A DNA stretch of 49,284 nucleotides from NCBI GenBank assembly GCA_016192705.1, contig JACPTQ010000001.1, forward strand, positions 1 to 49,284. The letters are read 5' to 3'. The notes under the pieces were generated by a model. It did no database searches. It saw nothing but the letters and a program-made list of their open reading frames with translations, and was not told the origin of the DNA. This DNA is from Deltaproteobacteria bacterium. GTDB taxonomy: Bacteria; Myxococcota; JACPTQ01. A program made the translations under genes and the position numbers. Shown here piece after piece: positions 34,185 through 42,036 of this stretch; the first letter of the stretch is position 1, and each line of letters begins with the position of its first letter.

Positions 34185-35552
34185 CTACTTTCTTGCCGGA
34201 CCGCGCTTGAGATGGGTCAGTCGCGTGAACGCGACGACGATCGCGCCGCCCAGGAATGCCCCCACGGCCGCTGTCCAAATGTCATTGATATCAGCGTGGC
34301 GCCGCGCGATCCAAAAGTACTGAACGGTCTCGAGCGCTGTTGCGAAGGTCGTCGCAGCCAACAGCCCAAAAAGAACGCGCGCAAAACCGCTGAGACGTGT
34401 CGATAGGCCGAGGGCAAGAACCAGGAGCGCACCAAACGGCACAAAGAGCCCGATGTTGTGGATTCGGTCCGGGAAATCGGCGGTTGAGAAACGAAGGTCA
34501 AACGGGCGCGGGGGAGCGGGCGCGCGCGCGAGGGTTTCGAGGCGTTGCGCGGTCAACTGTACGCCGTTCGCCGACTCGGTTGAAAGGCCGGTTCGTGCCC
34601 ACCAGGCGGCGAACTCGGGGCTCGCTTTGACGAGTGCACTCGCCGAAGAGGCGACGGTGTTGTAGACGTCGGCGTGCCTTTCGAGGGCGCCCGCAAGCAG
34701 CTCACGCGAGACGCCGGCAAGTGCAGGATTTTTTTCGACCACGGCCACCGCGAGGGTGAGGCGCCTTGCGAGAGCGGCAGCGTCGAGGTGTCCGAGGCGC
34801 GCATCGGCGAGGAGGAGGCGAATCACCATGGAACGAAGTTCGATGGGAAGCGTCGCGGGATCGAACGTTCCAATCGCACGAAGGCCACGGGCAACGGCAT
34901 CACGCGCGACGAGAAATCGGCTATCCGACACGGCGTCGTCCGCGTCGCGTGCGGCGAGGTGGGCCGCGACGAGTGGCCTGGGACTTGACGCCGCGTTGTC
35001 GCGCACGATGCGCGTGAAATCGCGCGCGAGATGAGGGTCGCCCTCTGCGAGCGCGACATCGGCGCACGAAAGCGAAAGCGAAGGATCGCGTCGTGCTTCG
35101 TCGGGAAGTGCTTTGCAGCGTCGCAGCGCATCCGCGTGTTTGTTTTCGGCACGATCGATCTCGATCGCGCGGGTCTGAGCGCCGGCGCTTTGATCGAATT
35201 TCGCCCATCGCTCCATAAACCGTCGCGCGTCGGTGGTCTTTCCGAGCCGGAGGAGGACGCGCGTTGCTTTGTCGAAGAGCCACCGCGAATCAACTCCGTC
35301 GCGGATCTCCGCGTAGAGCAGTTCGAGATGAGGTCGATACGGTGTGCTGACGGTCAGGCCATTCAAGAGACGCGAGAGAGCAACGCGCGTTTGCTGTTCA
35401 TTGCCAATAAAACGATAGAGCTTAACGACGTACGTGTCCGCCATGACGCCCTCGGTTGTGGTGAGCAGCGCGATTCCCACCGTGATGGCGGCGAAGATAG
35501 CCCACGACAAAAGAGCGAAGATTGCTCGAGTCGGACGCGACGCACGACTCAT
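34185..35552 (-). CDS. VanZ-like protein with large helical N-terminal domain
   Basis: 455 residues. One helix near 10-30 is followed by about 290 residues of helical, TPR-like sequence (repeated A/L-rich helix pairs such as ADALRRCKALPDEARRDPSL). A VanZ-like membrane domain forms residues 345-450, with VPFGALLVLALG and ETVQYFWIARRHADINDIW. VanZ domains are found in teicoplanin resistance and in many unrelated membrane proteins of unknown role. The fusion with a helical-repeat domain is unusual to me. ATG 35552 overlaps the MFS gene stop as ATGA. Confidence 0.8.
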   Translation of the reverse strand: MSRASRPTRAIFALLSWAIFAAITVGIALLTTTEGVMADTYVVKLYRFIGNEQQTRVALSRLLNGLTVSTPYRPHLELLYAEIRDGVDSRWLFDKATRVLLRLGKTTDARRFMERWAKFDQSAGAQTRAIEIDRAENKHADALRRCKALPDEARRDPSLSLSCADVALAEGDPHLARDFTRIVRDNAASSPRPLVAAHLAARDADDAVSDSRFLVARDAVARGLRAIGTFDPATLPIELRSMVIRLLLADARLGHLDAAALARRLTLAVAVVEKNPALAGVSRELLAGALERHADVYNTVASSASALVKASPEFAAWWARTGLSTESANGVQLTAQRLETLARAPAPPRPFDLRFSTADFPDRIHNIGLFVPFGALLVLALGLSTRLSGFARVLFGLLAATTFATALETVQYFWIARRHADINDIWTAAVGAFLGGAIVVAFTRLTHLKRGPARK

Positions 35553-36859
35553 GAAGCCGCCGCGCGTTTCATGTCGGCGGCAACGTGCCGACCACCGAGA
35601 TAAATGATGAACGCTCCGATGAGCCCGACGCCAAGCGGGACCCAGAACGCGGTCCGCAAGCTTCGCGTTGCGTCGGACACGAGGCCGATGATCGGCGGAG
35701 AAATTGCGTCGCCCCCCATATGGATCGCAAAAATAAAAAGGGCGATCACCATGGCGCGTTGATTCGGGCGAACGACGTCATGGAGAACGGCAAATATAGG
35801 GCCCATGTACCAAACGAAAAATGAGATTCCGATGGTGAAGACACAGAAGAAGAGCCACTGGATTTCAATGAACTGGCCAATCACCGCGAGCGGAATACCG
35901 ATGAGGAATCCGGCAGCGATGACATTGAGCCGGCCCGCGGGGTTTCGCGCGAACCATCGATCGCCGAGCGCTGCGCCCGTTGGGACGCCGACGACGCTGC
36001 CGATGAGAGCTGCGATGGCCGCGGGCACGCCGAGCTTCGCGAGGACCTCGGGTGGCAACTTGCGAATTTCCTCAAGCGTCATCTGGGCGCCATCCGCGCC
36101 AAATCTCACAAACACATACTCCGTAAAGAAAGCAACGATGCCACCGACGCAAAATGTGATGAGCATTCCACCCACGAAAACGTAGCGCAGCGTTCGGATT
36201 CGAAAAAGATCGGCGATGTCGGCGCGGCGCAAAGGCACATTCTGGACCTCGGCGCCGGGCGGGCCTTCTTTGAGACGCCACGCGAAAACGGCGAGAACAA
36301 ATCCGGGAACGCCGACGACGAGAAACGCCTCGCGCCACCCGACGTATCCGCCGATTTGCGTGCCGGCGAACATGCCAACGGCGCCGCCGACGAGCAGGCC
36401 GAGGTTGAAGATGCCCATCGCCTTCGCTCGGTCGCGCTGTATGAAGTACGCGCTGATGAGGGCGGTGGCCGCGGGGGCGTACGTCGCTTCGCCAACCCCG
36501 ATGAGCGCGCGGAAAATGAAAAGCTGCGTGTAGTTTTCGGCGAGAGCGGAGAGGGCGGTTGCGGTGCTCCAAATGGCGATGCCGATGGCGATGAGTCGCG
36601 ATTTGAGCCAGCGGTTGGCGAGAAGTGCAGCGGGAATCGAGAAGACGGCGTGAATGACGAGAAACGCAGGGACGAGAAGGCCGAGCTCAAAATCGGAGAG
36701 GACAAACTCTTTTTTAAGGAGCGGGAAGAGCGACGTTGCGACGAAACGGTCGACGTAGTTGATAAAATTGATGAGCGACAAAATGATGAGGACGCGACCG
36801 GCCGGGCCGCGAAGGATGGCTAAGCGGATTCGCGGGAGGTGCGATTCCGCACCGGTCAT
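35549..36859 (-). CDS. MFS transporter, Spinster-like
   Basis: A 436-residue carrier with 12 predicted helices. LINFINYVDRFVATSLFPLLKKEF and the loop RFALIGVGEATYAP-type stretch (RALIGVGEATYAPAATALI) resemble Spns/Spinster-like carriers in the major facilitator family. Substrate is unknown; relatives carry sphingolipid phosphates, lysophospholipids, sugars or organic acids. It starts with ATG 36859 overlapping the methyltransferase stop, and ends overlapping the VanZ gene start, so all three are coupled. Confidence 0.88.
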   Translation of the reverse strand: MTGAESHLPRIRLAILRGPAGRVLIILSLINFINYVDRFVATSLFPLLKKEFVLSDFELGLLVPAFLVIHAVFSIPAALLANRWLKSRLIAIGIAIWSTATALSALAENYTQLFIFRALIGVGEATYAPAATALISAYFIQRDRAKAMGIFNLGLLVGGAVGMFAGTQIGGYVGWREAFLVVGVPGFVLAVFAWRLKEGPPGAEVQNVPLRRADIADLFRIRTLRYVFVGGMLITFCVGGIVAFFTEYVFVRFGADGAQMTLEEIRKLPPEVLAKLGVPAAIAALIGSVVGVPTGAALGDRWFARNPAGRLNVIAAGFLIGIPLAVIGQFIEIQWLFFCVFTIGISFFVWYMGPIFAVLHDVVRPNQRAMVIALFIFAIHMGGDAISPPIIGLVSDATRSLRTAFWVPLGVGLIGAFIIYLGGRHVAADMKRAAAS

Positions 36860-37659
36860 GCGGGGCCTTGGGTCAAGATGGAGTCGGCGGTGCGTGTGTA
36901 GACACCAGGCGACTCAAACAACGTGACGGGAGGAAGGGCTCGCTCGACGCCACCGGCGCTCGCCTCAACGAGGATGAATCGCGGCGGGAGCTCAGCGCGC
37001 GCACGTATCTCGCGGGTCGCACTCGCGGACAAGCCGTGACGATCGAGTGCTGCATTCAAGCGGCTTCGCCCGGCGGACGGATAGACGATGACCAATCGCC
37101 CGTTGGGCGCGAGGAGATGTCGCGCGGCAGCAATGGTGTCGTCGATCGTCGCGTGGACTTCGTGTCGTGCGATAGCGCGTTCGGTGTTGGGGCTCACGCG
37201 GCCTGCGGCGACGCGGTGGTACGGCGGGTTGGTGACGACGAGGTCGAACGACGCGGCCGGGAATACGGAGAAGCGGCTCGATGGGATTGCGCGCAGATCG
37301 CCGCTCACAATTTTAACCCGAGCGGCAAGGCCATTCGCTTTGACGCCCGCTCGGGCGAGGCGAACGAGGGTCGGTTGTATTTCGATGCCGGTCACGCTCG
37401 CGCTTTGCGCACCAATCGCCATCCAGATCGCCACAACACCGCTCCCGACGCCGAGTTCGGCGATGTTCGGTTGTTCGATCGCCATTTCACGAAGTCGCTC
37501 GATCGCGAAGTTTGCGAGCAGAACCGAGTCGACCGTGAATCGATAGCCACGCTGACTCTGGAACACGACGACACGACCACGCCCGATCGAGTCCCGCGTC
37601 ACCGGGGAACCGATCTCGTCAGAAAGCTGAGCGGGGAATGGGGAGGGTTGCTGGTCCAT
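36856..37659 (-). CDS. TrmN6-like adenine-N6 methyltransferase
   Basis: This 267-residue SAM-dependent enzyme resembles tRNA1(Val) A37 N6-methyltransferase. QSQRGYRFTVDSVLLANF is the family start, IAELGVGSGVVAIWMA binds SAM, GIEIQPTLVRLA continues the Rossmann fold, and VVTNPPYHRV carries the NPPY catalytic motif for amino-group methylation. Family relatives also modify ribosomal RNA or protein, so the exact target is uncertain. It follows the DUF1015 gene by 2 bases. Confidence 0.88.
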   Translation of the reverse strand: MDQQPSPFPAQLSDEIGSPVTRDSIGRGRVVVFQSQRGYRFTVDSVLLANFAIERLREMAIEQPNIAELGVGSGVVAIWMAIGAQSASVTGIEIQPTLVRLARAGVKANGLAARVKIVSGDLRAIPSSRFSVFPAASFDLVVTNPPYHRVAAGRVSPNTERAIARHEVHATIDDTIAAARHLLAPNGRLVIVYPSAGRSRLNAALDRHGLSASATREIRARAELPPRFILVEASAGGVERALPPVTLFESPGVYTRTADSILTQGPA

Positions 37660-37661
37660 GC

Positions 37662-38972
37662 TTATGGGTCCTCGATGGTTTCAAGAGGTTCGATGCGCCG
37701 GAAGAAAAGGCCGGAAACGATTTTCGGAACAAAGTAAGTCGACTTTTGGGGAAGTCGAACGCCGCGCGAAGTGACGCGAAAGAGGTCGTTGAGCGGCGTG
37801 CTCCGCAGGATGACGGCGAAGGTCGCCCGACCGTCCGCGACCGCTGCGACCGCCTCCGCGGCACTCTTGACGTACGAGAGGTTTTCTTGGCGCGCCTGCG
37901 ATTCGGCCGACAACCCGAATCCGCGCGTGAGCAAATCTTCGTGGAGCGCGACGACATCGAGCGCGGTTTCGTTGCGTGTTGCGTCGGTCGGCACGGGGCG
38001 CGTCGCAATGAACGCGCTTTTCGCGCGATGATGGACCACCGCGAACGCCACGCGGTCGTCGTTAATCTTTGCAAGCTCCGCTTCGCATTCAGCCGCTGAC
38101 GCGAGCGGCGTCGCGTCAAACCCGGCGCCCCTCAACTTTCCGCGAATGGTCTCGTCTGGGTTTGGTCCGAGGTCGACGTCACGGAGCAAGCGATGTGTTG
38201 GCAAGATAACGAGTCCTCGGTCGCTGAGCGGTGTGAGCGCAAACAGCGTGAAGTTGCTCGCGGCGTTTGGATTTTTGACCGAGCGCGCCGAAACGCTCGC
38301 CGCGTAACGGAGTGCGGTTTCGTAGCGGTGATGCCCGTCGGCGATGAGAATCTGTCGCGACTTCAAAAACCCAGCGACCGCGCGAATTGTTTCGCGGGCG
38401 TCGACGCGCGCGAGTGCGTGCGTAATCCCATCGGGAGTGGTGGCGCGTGAAACGAGCTTTTTCGAAAAATCGAGCGCCGACAAAACGGTGTTGGCCGGGT
38501 CTTCGTACAGCCCAAAGACGGGCGACGTTTGGGCGCCGAGTGCGCTTATGAGTCGAAACCGATCTTCCTTAGGCGCCGACAGCGTTCGCTCGTGCGGGAG
38601 AACGACGCGCTCCTCGAACGGGACAAGTCGCACAGCCGCAACGACCGATCGGCGTGTGCGGCGCGCGCCCCACGGGTCTTGAAACGATTGGTCGTAAACG
38701 TAGAGCGCGGGCGTCGCATCCTCGATGAGCGTGCCCTTTTCAAACCACGATCGCATGGTCTTCGCCGACCGCGTGTACCGATTGTCGCTTTCGGTGTCGT
38801 CATCGCGCGTGTATCCGAGTTCGAGCCGTACGAAGTTGTTCGGGTGCGAATCGTGAAGGGCGCGTTGTTCGCTGGGCGAAATGATGTCGTACGGCGGGGT
38901 CAAGAGTCGGGCGAGAAGGGCGGAGTCGGTGGTTGCGTAACGGCAAGCTCGAAACGGTCTCACATCAGCCAC
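37662..38972 (-). CDS. DUF1015 family protein
   Basis: A 436-residue cytoplasmic protein of the DUF1015 family. Its start (VRPFRACRYA, then LTPPYDIISPSEQ), YVYDQSF, and the invariant ILIADGHHRYETAL are the family hallmarks. Biochemical role is not settled. GTG 38972 is chosen: GAGGTG lies just upstream and the gene overlaps the TsaC-like gene by 8 bases. DUF1015 genes often sit beside serine or phosphoglycerate metabolism genes; here the neighbours are tRNA-modification enzymes. Confidence 0.93.
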   Translation of the reverse strand: MADVRPFRACRYATTDSALLARLLTPPYDIISPSEQRALHDSHPNNFVRLELGYTRDDDTESDNRYTRSAKTMRSWFEKGTLIEDATPALYVYDQSFQDPWGARRTRRSVVAAVRLVPFEERVVLPHERTLSAPKEDRFRLISALGAQTSPVFGLYEDPANTVLSALDFSKKLVSRATTPDGITHALARVDARETIRAVAGFLKSRQILIADGHHRYETALRYAASVSARSVKNPNAASNFTLFALTPLSDRGLVILPTHRLLRDVDLGPNPDETIRGKLRGAGFDATPLASAAECEAELAKINDDRVAFAVVHHRAKSAFIATRPVPTDATRNETALDVVALHEDLLTRGFGLSAESQARQENLSYVKSAAEAVAAVADGRATFAVILRSTPLNDLFRVTSRGVRLPQKSTYFVPKIVSGLFFRRIEPLETIEDP

Positions 38973-39579
38973 GGAGCACCTCCTCTATGGTTCTTGCGCG
39001 TGACCACGGGATTGCGCCCTCGCGCACAAGCGTGACCGCGAAGGCGTCTGAAACCGAGACGATGGTCGATGGAGCACCGCCTTTGAGCACGCCGCGGTCG
39101 AGGATTGGCAGATCGGGGAAAACGATCGCCGCTTGAAGCGGGTCGACGGTGGGTGGATCGCCTGCGCGGTTTGCGCTTGTCGCGGTCAGCGGTGAACCGA
39201 CGGCGGTACAAAGCGCAATGAGGGTTTCGTCGCGCGGAATGCGGATGGCGATTCGACCGCAGTCCGCGACGTGCGTCGGCAGTCCGGGACGCGCGCGCAC
39301 GGCGACCGTGAGAGGCCCTGGCCAAACGGCCAGGTCGACGAGGCGCAAGAGACGCGGAACCCACGCGGGGTCGACGACGTCCGCCATCTGCGCGGCGGTC
39401 GCGACCACCGGAAACGCCTTCCCGTCTGGTCGCCCCTTGAGCGCGGCAATTCGCGCGCACGCCGCATACGACACGGCATCGCTCGCCACGCGCGCCGCGA
39501 GGGCGTAGCTGCTTTCAGTTGGGACGACGGCGACACCGCCATCTTTGAGAGCCGCCGCGATGCTTGTCACCGACTGCAT
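38965..39579 (-). CDS. Threonylcarbamoyl-AMP synthase (TsaC/Sua5 family)
   Basis: 204 residues. A YrdC-fold enzyme that makes threonylcarbamoyl-AMP for t6A37 in tRNAs. VVPTESSYALAARV is the family start, LKGRPDGKAFPVV the substrate loop, VWPGPLTVAVRAR and SPLTATSANRAGDPP the conserved ATP and threonine motifs. It lacks the C-terminal Sua5 domain. A YciO-type paralog is possible. ATG 39579 opens a run of tRNA-related genes on the minus strand, 69 bases from the kinase. Confidence 0.92.
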   Translation of the reverse strand: MQSVTSIAAALKDGGVAVVPTESSYALAARVASDAVSYAACARIAALKGRPDGKAFPVVATAAQMADVVDPAWVPRLLRLVDLAVWPGPLTVAVRARPGLPTHVADCGRIAIRIPRDETLIALCTAVGSPLTATSANRAGDPPTVDPLQAAIVFPDLPILDRGVLKGGAPSTIVSVSDAFAVTLVREGAIPWSRARTIEEVLRG

Positions 39580-39648
39580 GGGGACGCGAAGTCTACGGCA
39601 AATGCGATCGGGAGTTCAACGGCGAAATCGCAAGCGGGGCTGGGCTGG

Positions 39649-41043
39649 CTACCGCACGCGGTCGTTGATGAGCGCCCTGAGGCGCGCCGCATTAAACGGC
39701 TTTTCGAGGTGAGAGTTTGGCACCCTATCGAGAAATTCACGAGCGCTCGACGTCACGGCGGCGCCGGTCATGAAAATAAAGCAACCAGCGACTTCAGGCA
39801 ACCTGCGCGTCACCTCGCCGTGCAGTTCCATTCCAGTCATTTCCGGCATCATCAGGTCGCACAAAATGACGTCGAACACCTCGCCCGCCGTCAAGCGCTC
39901 GAGGGCTTTGCTCCCACTCGGCACGGTTACGACATCGTGCGCGCCGGCGAGCATACGGCGGAGAGCGGCACACATCGTCGGCTCGTCATCGACGATTAAG
40001 ACTCGTCCCCTCCTTGACGGCGGCGCGGTTCGCACGTCCACGATCGGCGCTGCTGGCGCGACATCTGTCGAAATCGGCAGGGCGAGGCGGAACGTGGTTC
40101 CATGTTCGAGCTCGCTATGCACGGTGATTTCACCGCCGAGGGTGGTGACGATGCGGTGGCAAATGGCGAGCCCGAGCCCGGTGCCGACGCCCGCGGGCTT
40201 CGTCGTGAAGAAGGCGTCAAAGATCCGCGGAAGGTTCTCGGGAGCGATTCCCGTGCCGGTGTCACGGACCTCGATGAACACGCGTTTACCGTCCGCCATC
40301 CCAATGCGGATACGGATTTCGTTTTTGTCGGTGCGGTCCTCGGGGATCGCCTGCGCGGCGTTGACGATCAAGTTGAGTACGACTTGCCCGAGTCGGCCCT
40401 CGGTGGCCTGCACGGGCGGCACCTCGGCAAAATCGTTCACGAGCCGCGCGCGGTGGCGAATCTCGACCCACGCCATGCGGGCTGACGATTCGACGACCCG
40501 GCGCACATCGACGGGCCCCGGCCGTTCCCCATCGTTCGAGCGCGCGAAGACTTTGAGGTCCTTTGCGATGTTTCGGATTCGTTCGGAGGACTCCCGGGCA
40601 TCGCGAAGCGGCTCTAACGCCTCGCCAATACGTCGCGCGAGCCAGTCTCTCCAGGCGTCGTCTGATGGGTGCGTCTGGGAATCGTCGACGACCCGCGCAA
40701 GATCTTCCATGGCGAACTGGAGATTTGCCATGAGGGCGCCGAGAGGATTGTTGATCTCGTGGGCCACACCGGCAGCCAGCGATCCGACGGACGCCATTCG
40801 GTCGGAGATGACGAGCTGTCCCTCGAGCGTGCGACGCTCTTTCCGCAGGGCGGTGTCGTGGATCTCCCGCTCGACCACGGGGACCAAGCGCGTGAGGTTT
40901 CCCTCGGACATGAAGTCATGCGCGCCCGCCGTTTCGACTCGCTGAACTTCGGGTTCAAACCCGCCCCACCGCAACGCGAGGACAACGAGATCAACGTCGC
41001 CCTCGCGGTCTTCGGCTATGAGGACGCGCAGCGGATTAGCCAT
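39649..41043 (-). CDS. Hybrid histidine kinase with degenerate N-terminal receiver
   Basis: 464 residues. The N-terminus begins as a receiver (VLIAEDREGDVDLVVLALR) but jumps at residue 39/40 (position 40926/40927) from VETA to GAHDFMSEGNL, which in relatives lies some 65 residues later. The phospho-acceptor Asp and the Thr/Ser strand are therefore absent. A coiled coil, HisKA box (AAGVAHEINNP, His95), ATPase domain (DTGTGI, GVGTGLGLAI) and an intact C-terminal receiver (VIDDEP-type start, CDLMMPEM, LEKPF) follow. Kinase and second receiver look functional. ATG 41043 is preferred; GTG 41052 is in frame. Confidence 0.88.
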   Translation of the reverse strand: MANPLRVLIAEDREGDVDLVVLALRWGGFEPEVQRVETAGAHDFMSEGNLTRLVPVVEREIHDTALRKERRTLEGQLVISDRMASVGSLAAGVAHEINNPLGALMANLQFAMEDLARVVDDSQTHPSDDAWRDWLARRIGEALEPLRDARESSERIRNIAKDLKVFARSNDGERPGPVDVRRVVESSARMAWVEIRHRARLVNDFAEVPPVQATEGRLGQVVLNLIVNAAQAIPEDRTDKNEIRIRIGMADGKRVFIEVRDTGTGIAPENLPRIFDAFFTTKPAGVGTGLGLAICHRIVTTLGGEITVHSELEHGTTFRLALPISTDVAPAAPIVDVRTAPPSRRGRVLIVDDEPTMCAALRRMLAGAHDVVTVPSGSKALERLTAGEVFDVILCDLMMPEMTGMELHGEVTRRLPEVAGCFIFMTGAAVTSSAREFLDRVPNSHLEKPFNAARLRALINDRVR

Positions 41044-41056
41044 GACGCTCACAAGC

Positions 41057-41422
41057 TCATTTAGCGACCGGCGGCGGCCCCTCGTTCAGGATGAGCCAGT
41101 AAAGTCCAAGCTGCCTCATCGCTTCGGAGAACTCCGCAAATTCGATCGGCTTGCGAACGTAGCTGTTTGCCCCTGACGTGTAGCCTGCGAGGCGGTCCTG
41201 CTCCTCTTTCGACGACGTGAGGATCACCACGGGGATGAGCTTGGTTCGTTCGTCGGCGCGGATGCGACGGAGCACCTCGAGCCCTTCGATCTTTGGGAGC
41301 TTGAGGTCGAGAAGCACGATCGTCGGCACCTCGGCGGTGTTCCGCCCGGCGTGCGCCCCGGTCCCGAACAGGTAGTCGAGCGCCAAGGCGCCAAGAGCGC
41401 CAAAAGGATCGGGGGACCGCAT
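41057..41422 (-). pseudogene. Response regulator lacking its N-terminal strand
   Basis: 121 residues of a single-domain receiver of the kind paired with bacteriophytochrome-like or hybrid kinases. It keeps ALDYLFGTGAHAGR, the phospho-acceptor in VLLDLKLPK, LTSSKEEQD and VRKPIEF. The first 35-40 residues, including the acidic metal-binding pair on strand 1, are missing, and no frame upstream of 41422 encodes them. It could still be made from ATG 41422 but should not be phosphorylated normally. It lies 13 bases before the hybrid kinase. Repetitive sequence begins just beyond the break. Confidence 0.65.
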
Positions 41423-41434
41423 TCCATCCTGAGT

Positions 41435-41492
41435 ATCTTGTTCATCCCGTCAAGGAAATATTCGGTTACAAGATGGATTGGATGAACAGGAT
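41435..41492. repeat. Inverted repeat in repetitive non-coding stretch
   Basis: ATCTTGTTCATCC (41435-41447) and GGATGAACAGGAT (41480-41492) are inverted with one mismatch, spaced by 32 bases. A further motif, CTTGGCGTCCCTGGCGTC (about 41519-41536), follows. Both types of sequence recur, from memory, as dispersed repeats in unrelated environmental bacteria. They lie directly upstream of the truncated response regulator. No T-run follows either arm, so this is not an obvious terminator. Confidence 0.55.
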
Positions 41493-41608
41493 AGGCTGCG
41501 TCAACCCTGGATCGTGCTTCTTGGCGTCCCTGGCGTCTTGGCGGTTAATCCTGGTCCCGAACTTCTGGGGAGCCGTAGTAGGTGCAGGAATACGAGCAGG
41601 TATGTCGG

Positions 41609-41614
41609 TATAAT
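41609..41614 (+). promoter_or_regulatory. TATAAT box just upstream of RNase HI
   Basis: A perfect TATAAT lies 6 bases before the GTG at 41621. No -35 is visible at normal spacing. If used, transcription would begin at or next to the start codon, giving a leaderless messenger. Chance occurrence in GC-rich DNA is unlikely but possible. Confidence 0.4.
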
Positions 41615-41620
41615 GTCCCC

Positions 41621-42028
41621 GTGACGCGCGACCACATCGAAATCTATACCGACGGCGCATGCTCCGGGAATCCAGGGCCCGCGGGAGCGGGTGCGATCTT
41701 GCGGTGGAACGGGCATGAGAAAGAGCTGTCGGTTTATTTGGGCGAAGCGACGTCGAACATCGCCGAGCTGATGGCCGTGCGACTTGCGCTCGAGTCGGTC
41801 AAGAATCGAAAAATCCCCGTCCGCATTCACCTCGATTCAACTTACACGCTTGGCATTTTGTCGCTCGGCTGGAAGGCGAAGGCGAATCAGCAGCTCGTCG
41901 CCGAGGTTCGCGCGCTCGTGAAGACGTTCACGTCGATCTCGTTCATCAAAGTTCCGGGGCACGCCGGTGTGCCGCTCAACGAACGCGCCGACGAACTCGC
42001 ACGCGCGGCGATTGAGCGCGGTGGTTGA
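41621..42028 (+). CDS. rnhA: Ribonuclease HI
   Basis: This 135-residue enzyme cleaves RNA in RNA-DNA hybrids. The catalytic carboxylates are all present: Asp11 (YTDGACSGNPGPAG), Glu49 (NIAELMAV), Asp72 (LDSTYTLG) and Asp124 (NERADELA), with His114 in PGHAG. The segment after Asp72 is short and lacks the basic handle loop of E. coli RNase HI. GTG 41621 gives the natural start of the first strand; an upstream in-frame GTG at 41582 adds unlikely residues. No ribosome binding site precedes GTG 41621. It converges on the radical SAM gene with an 8-base gap. Confidence 0.93.
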   Translation: MTRDHIEIYTDGACSGNPGPAGAGAILRWNGHEKELSVYLGEATSNIAELMAVRLALESVKNRKIPVRIHLDSTYTLGILSLGWKAKANQQLVAEVRALVKTFTSISFIKVPGHAGVPLNERADELARAAIERGG

Positions 42029-42036
42029 GCCCTCTG

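Noticed and set aside
41224-41445. Another minus-strand frame over the start of the truncated response regulator, considered as a frameshift holding the missing N-terminus.
   Set aside because: It does not encode the expected strand 1 or acidic pair, so a simple one-base error does not restore the domain.
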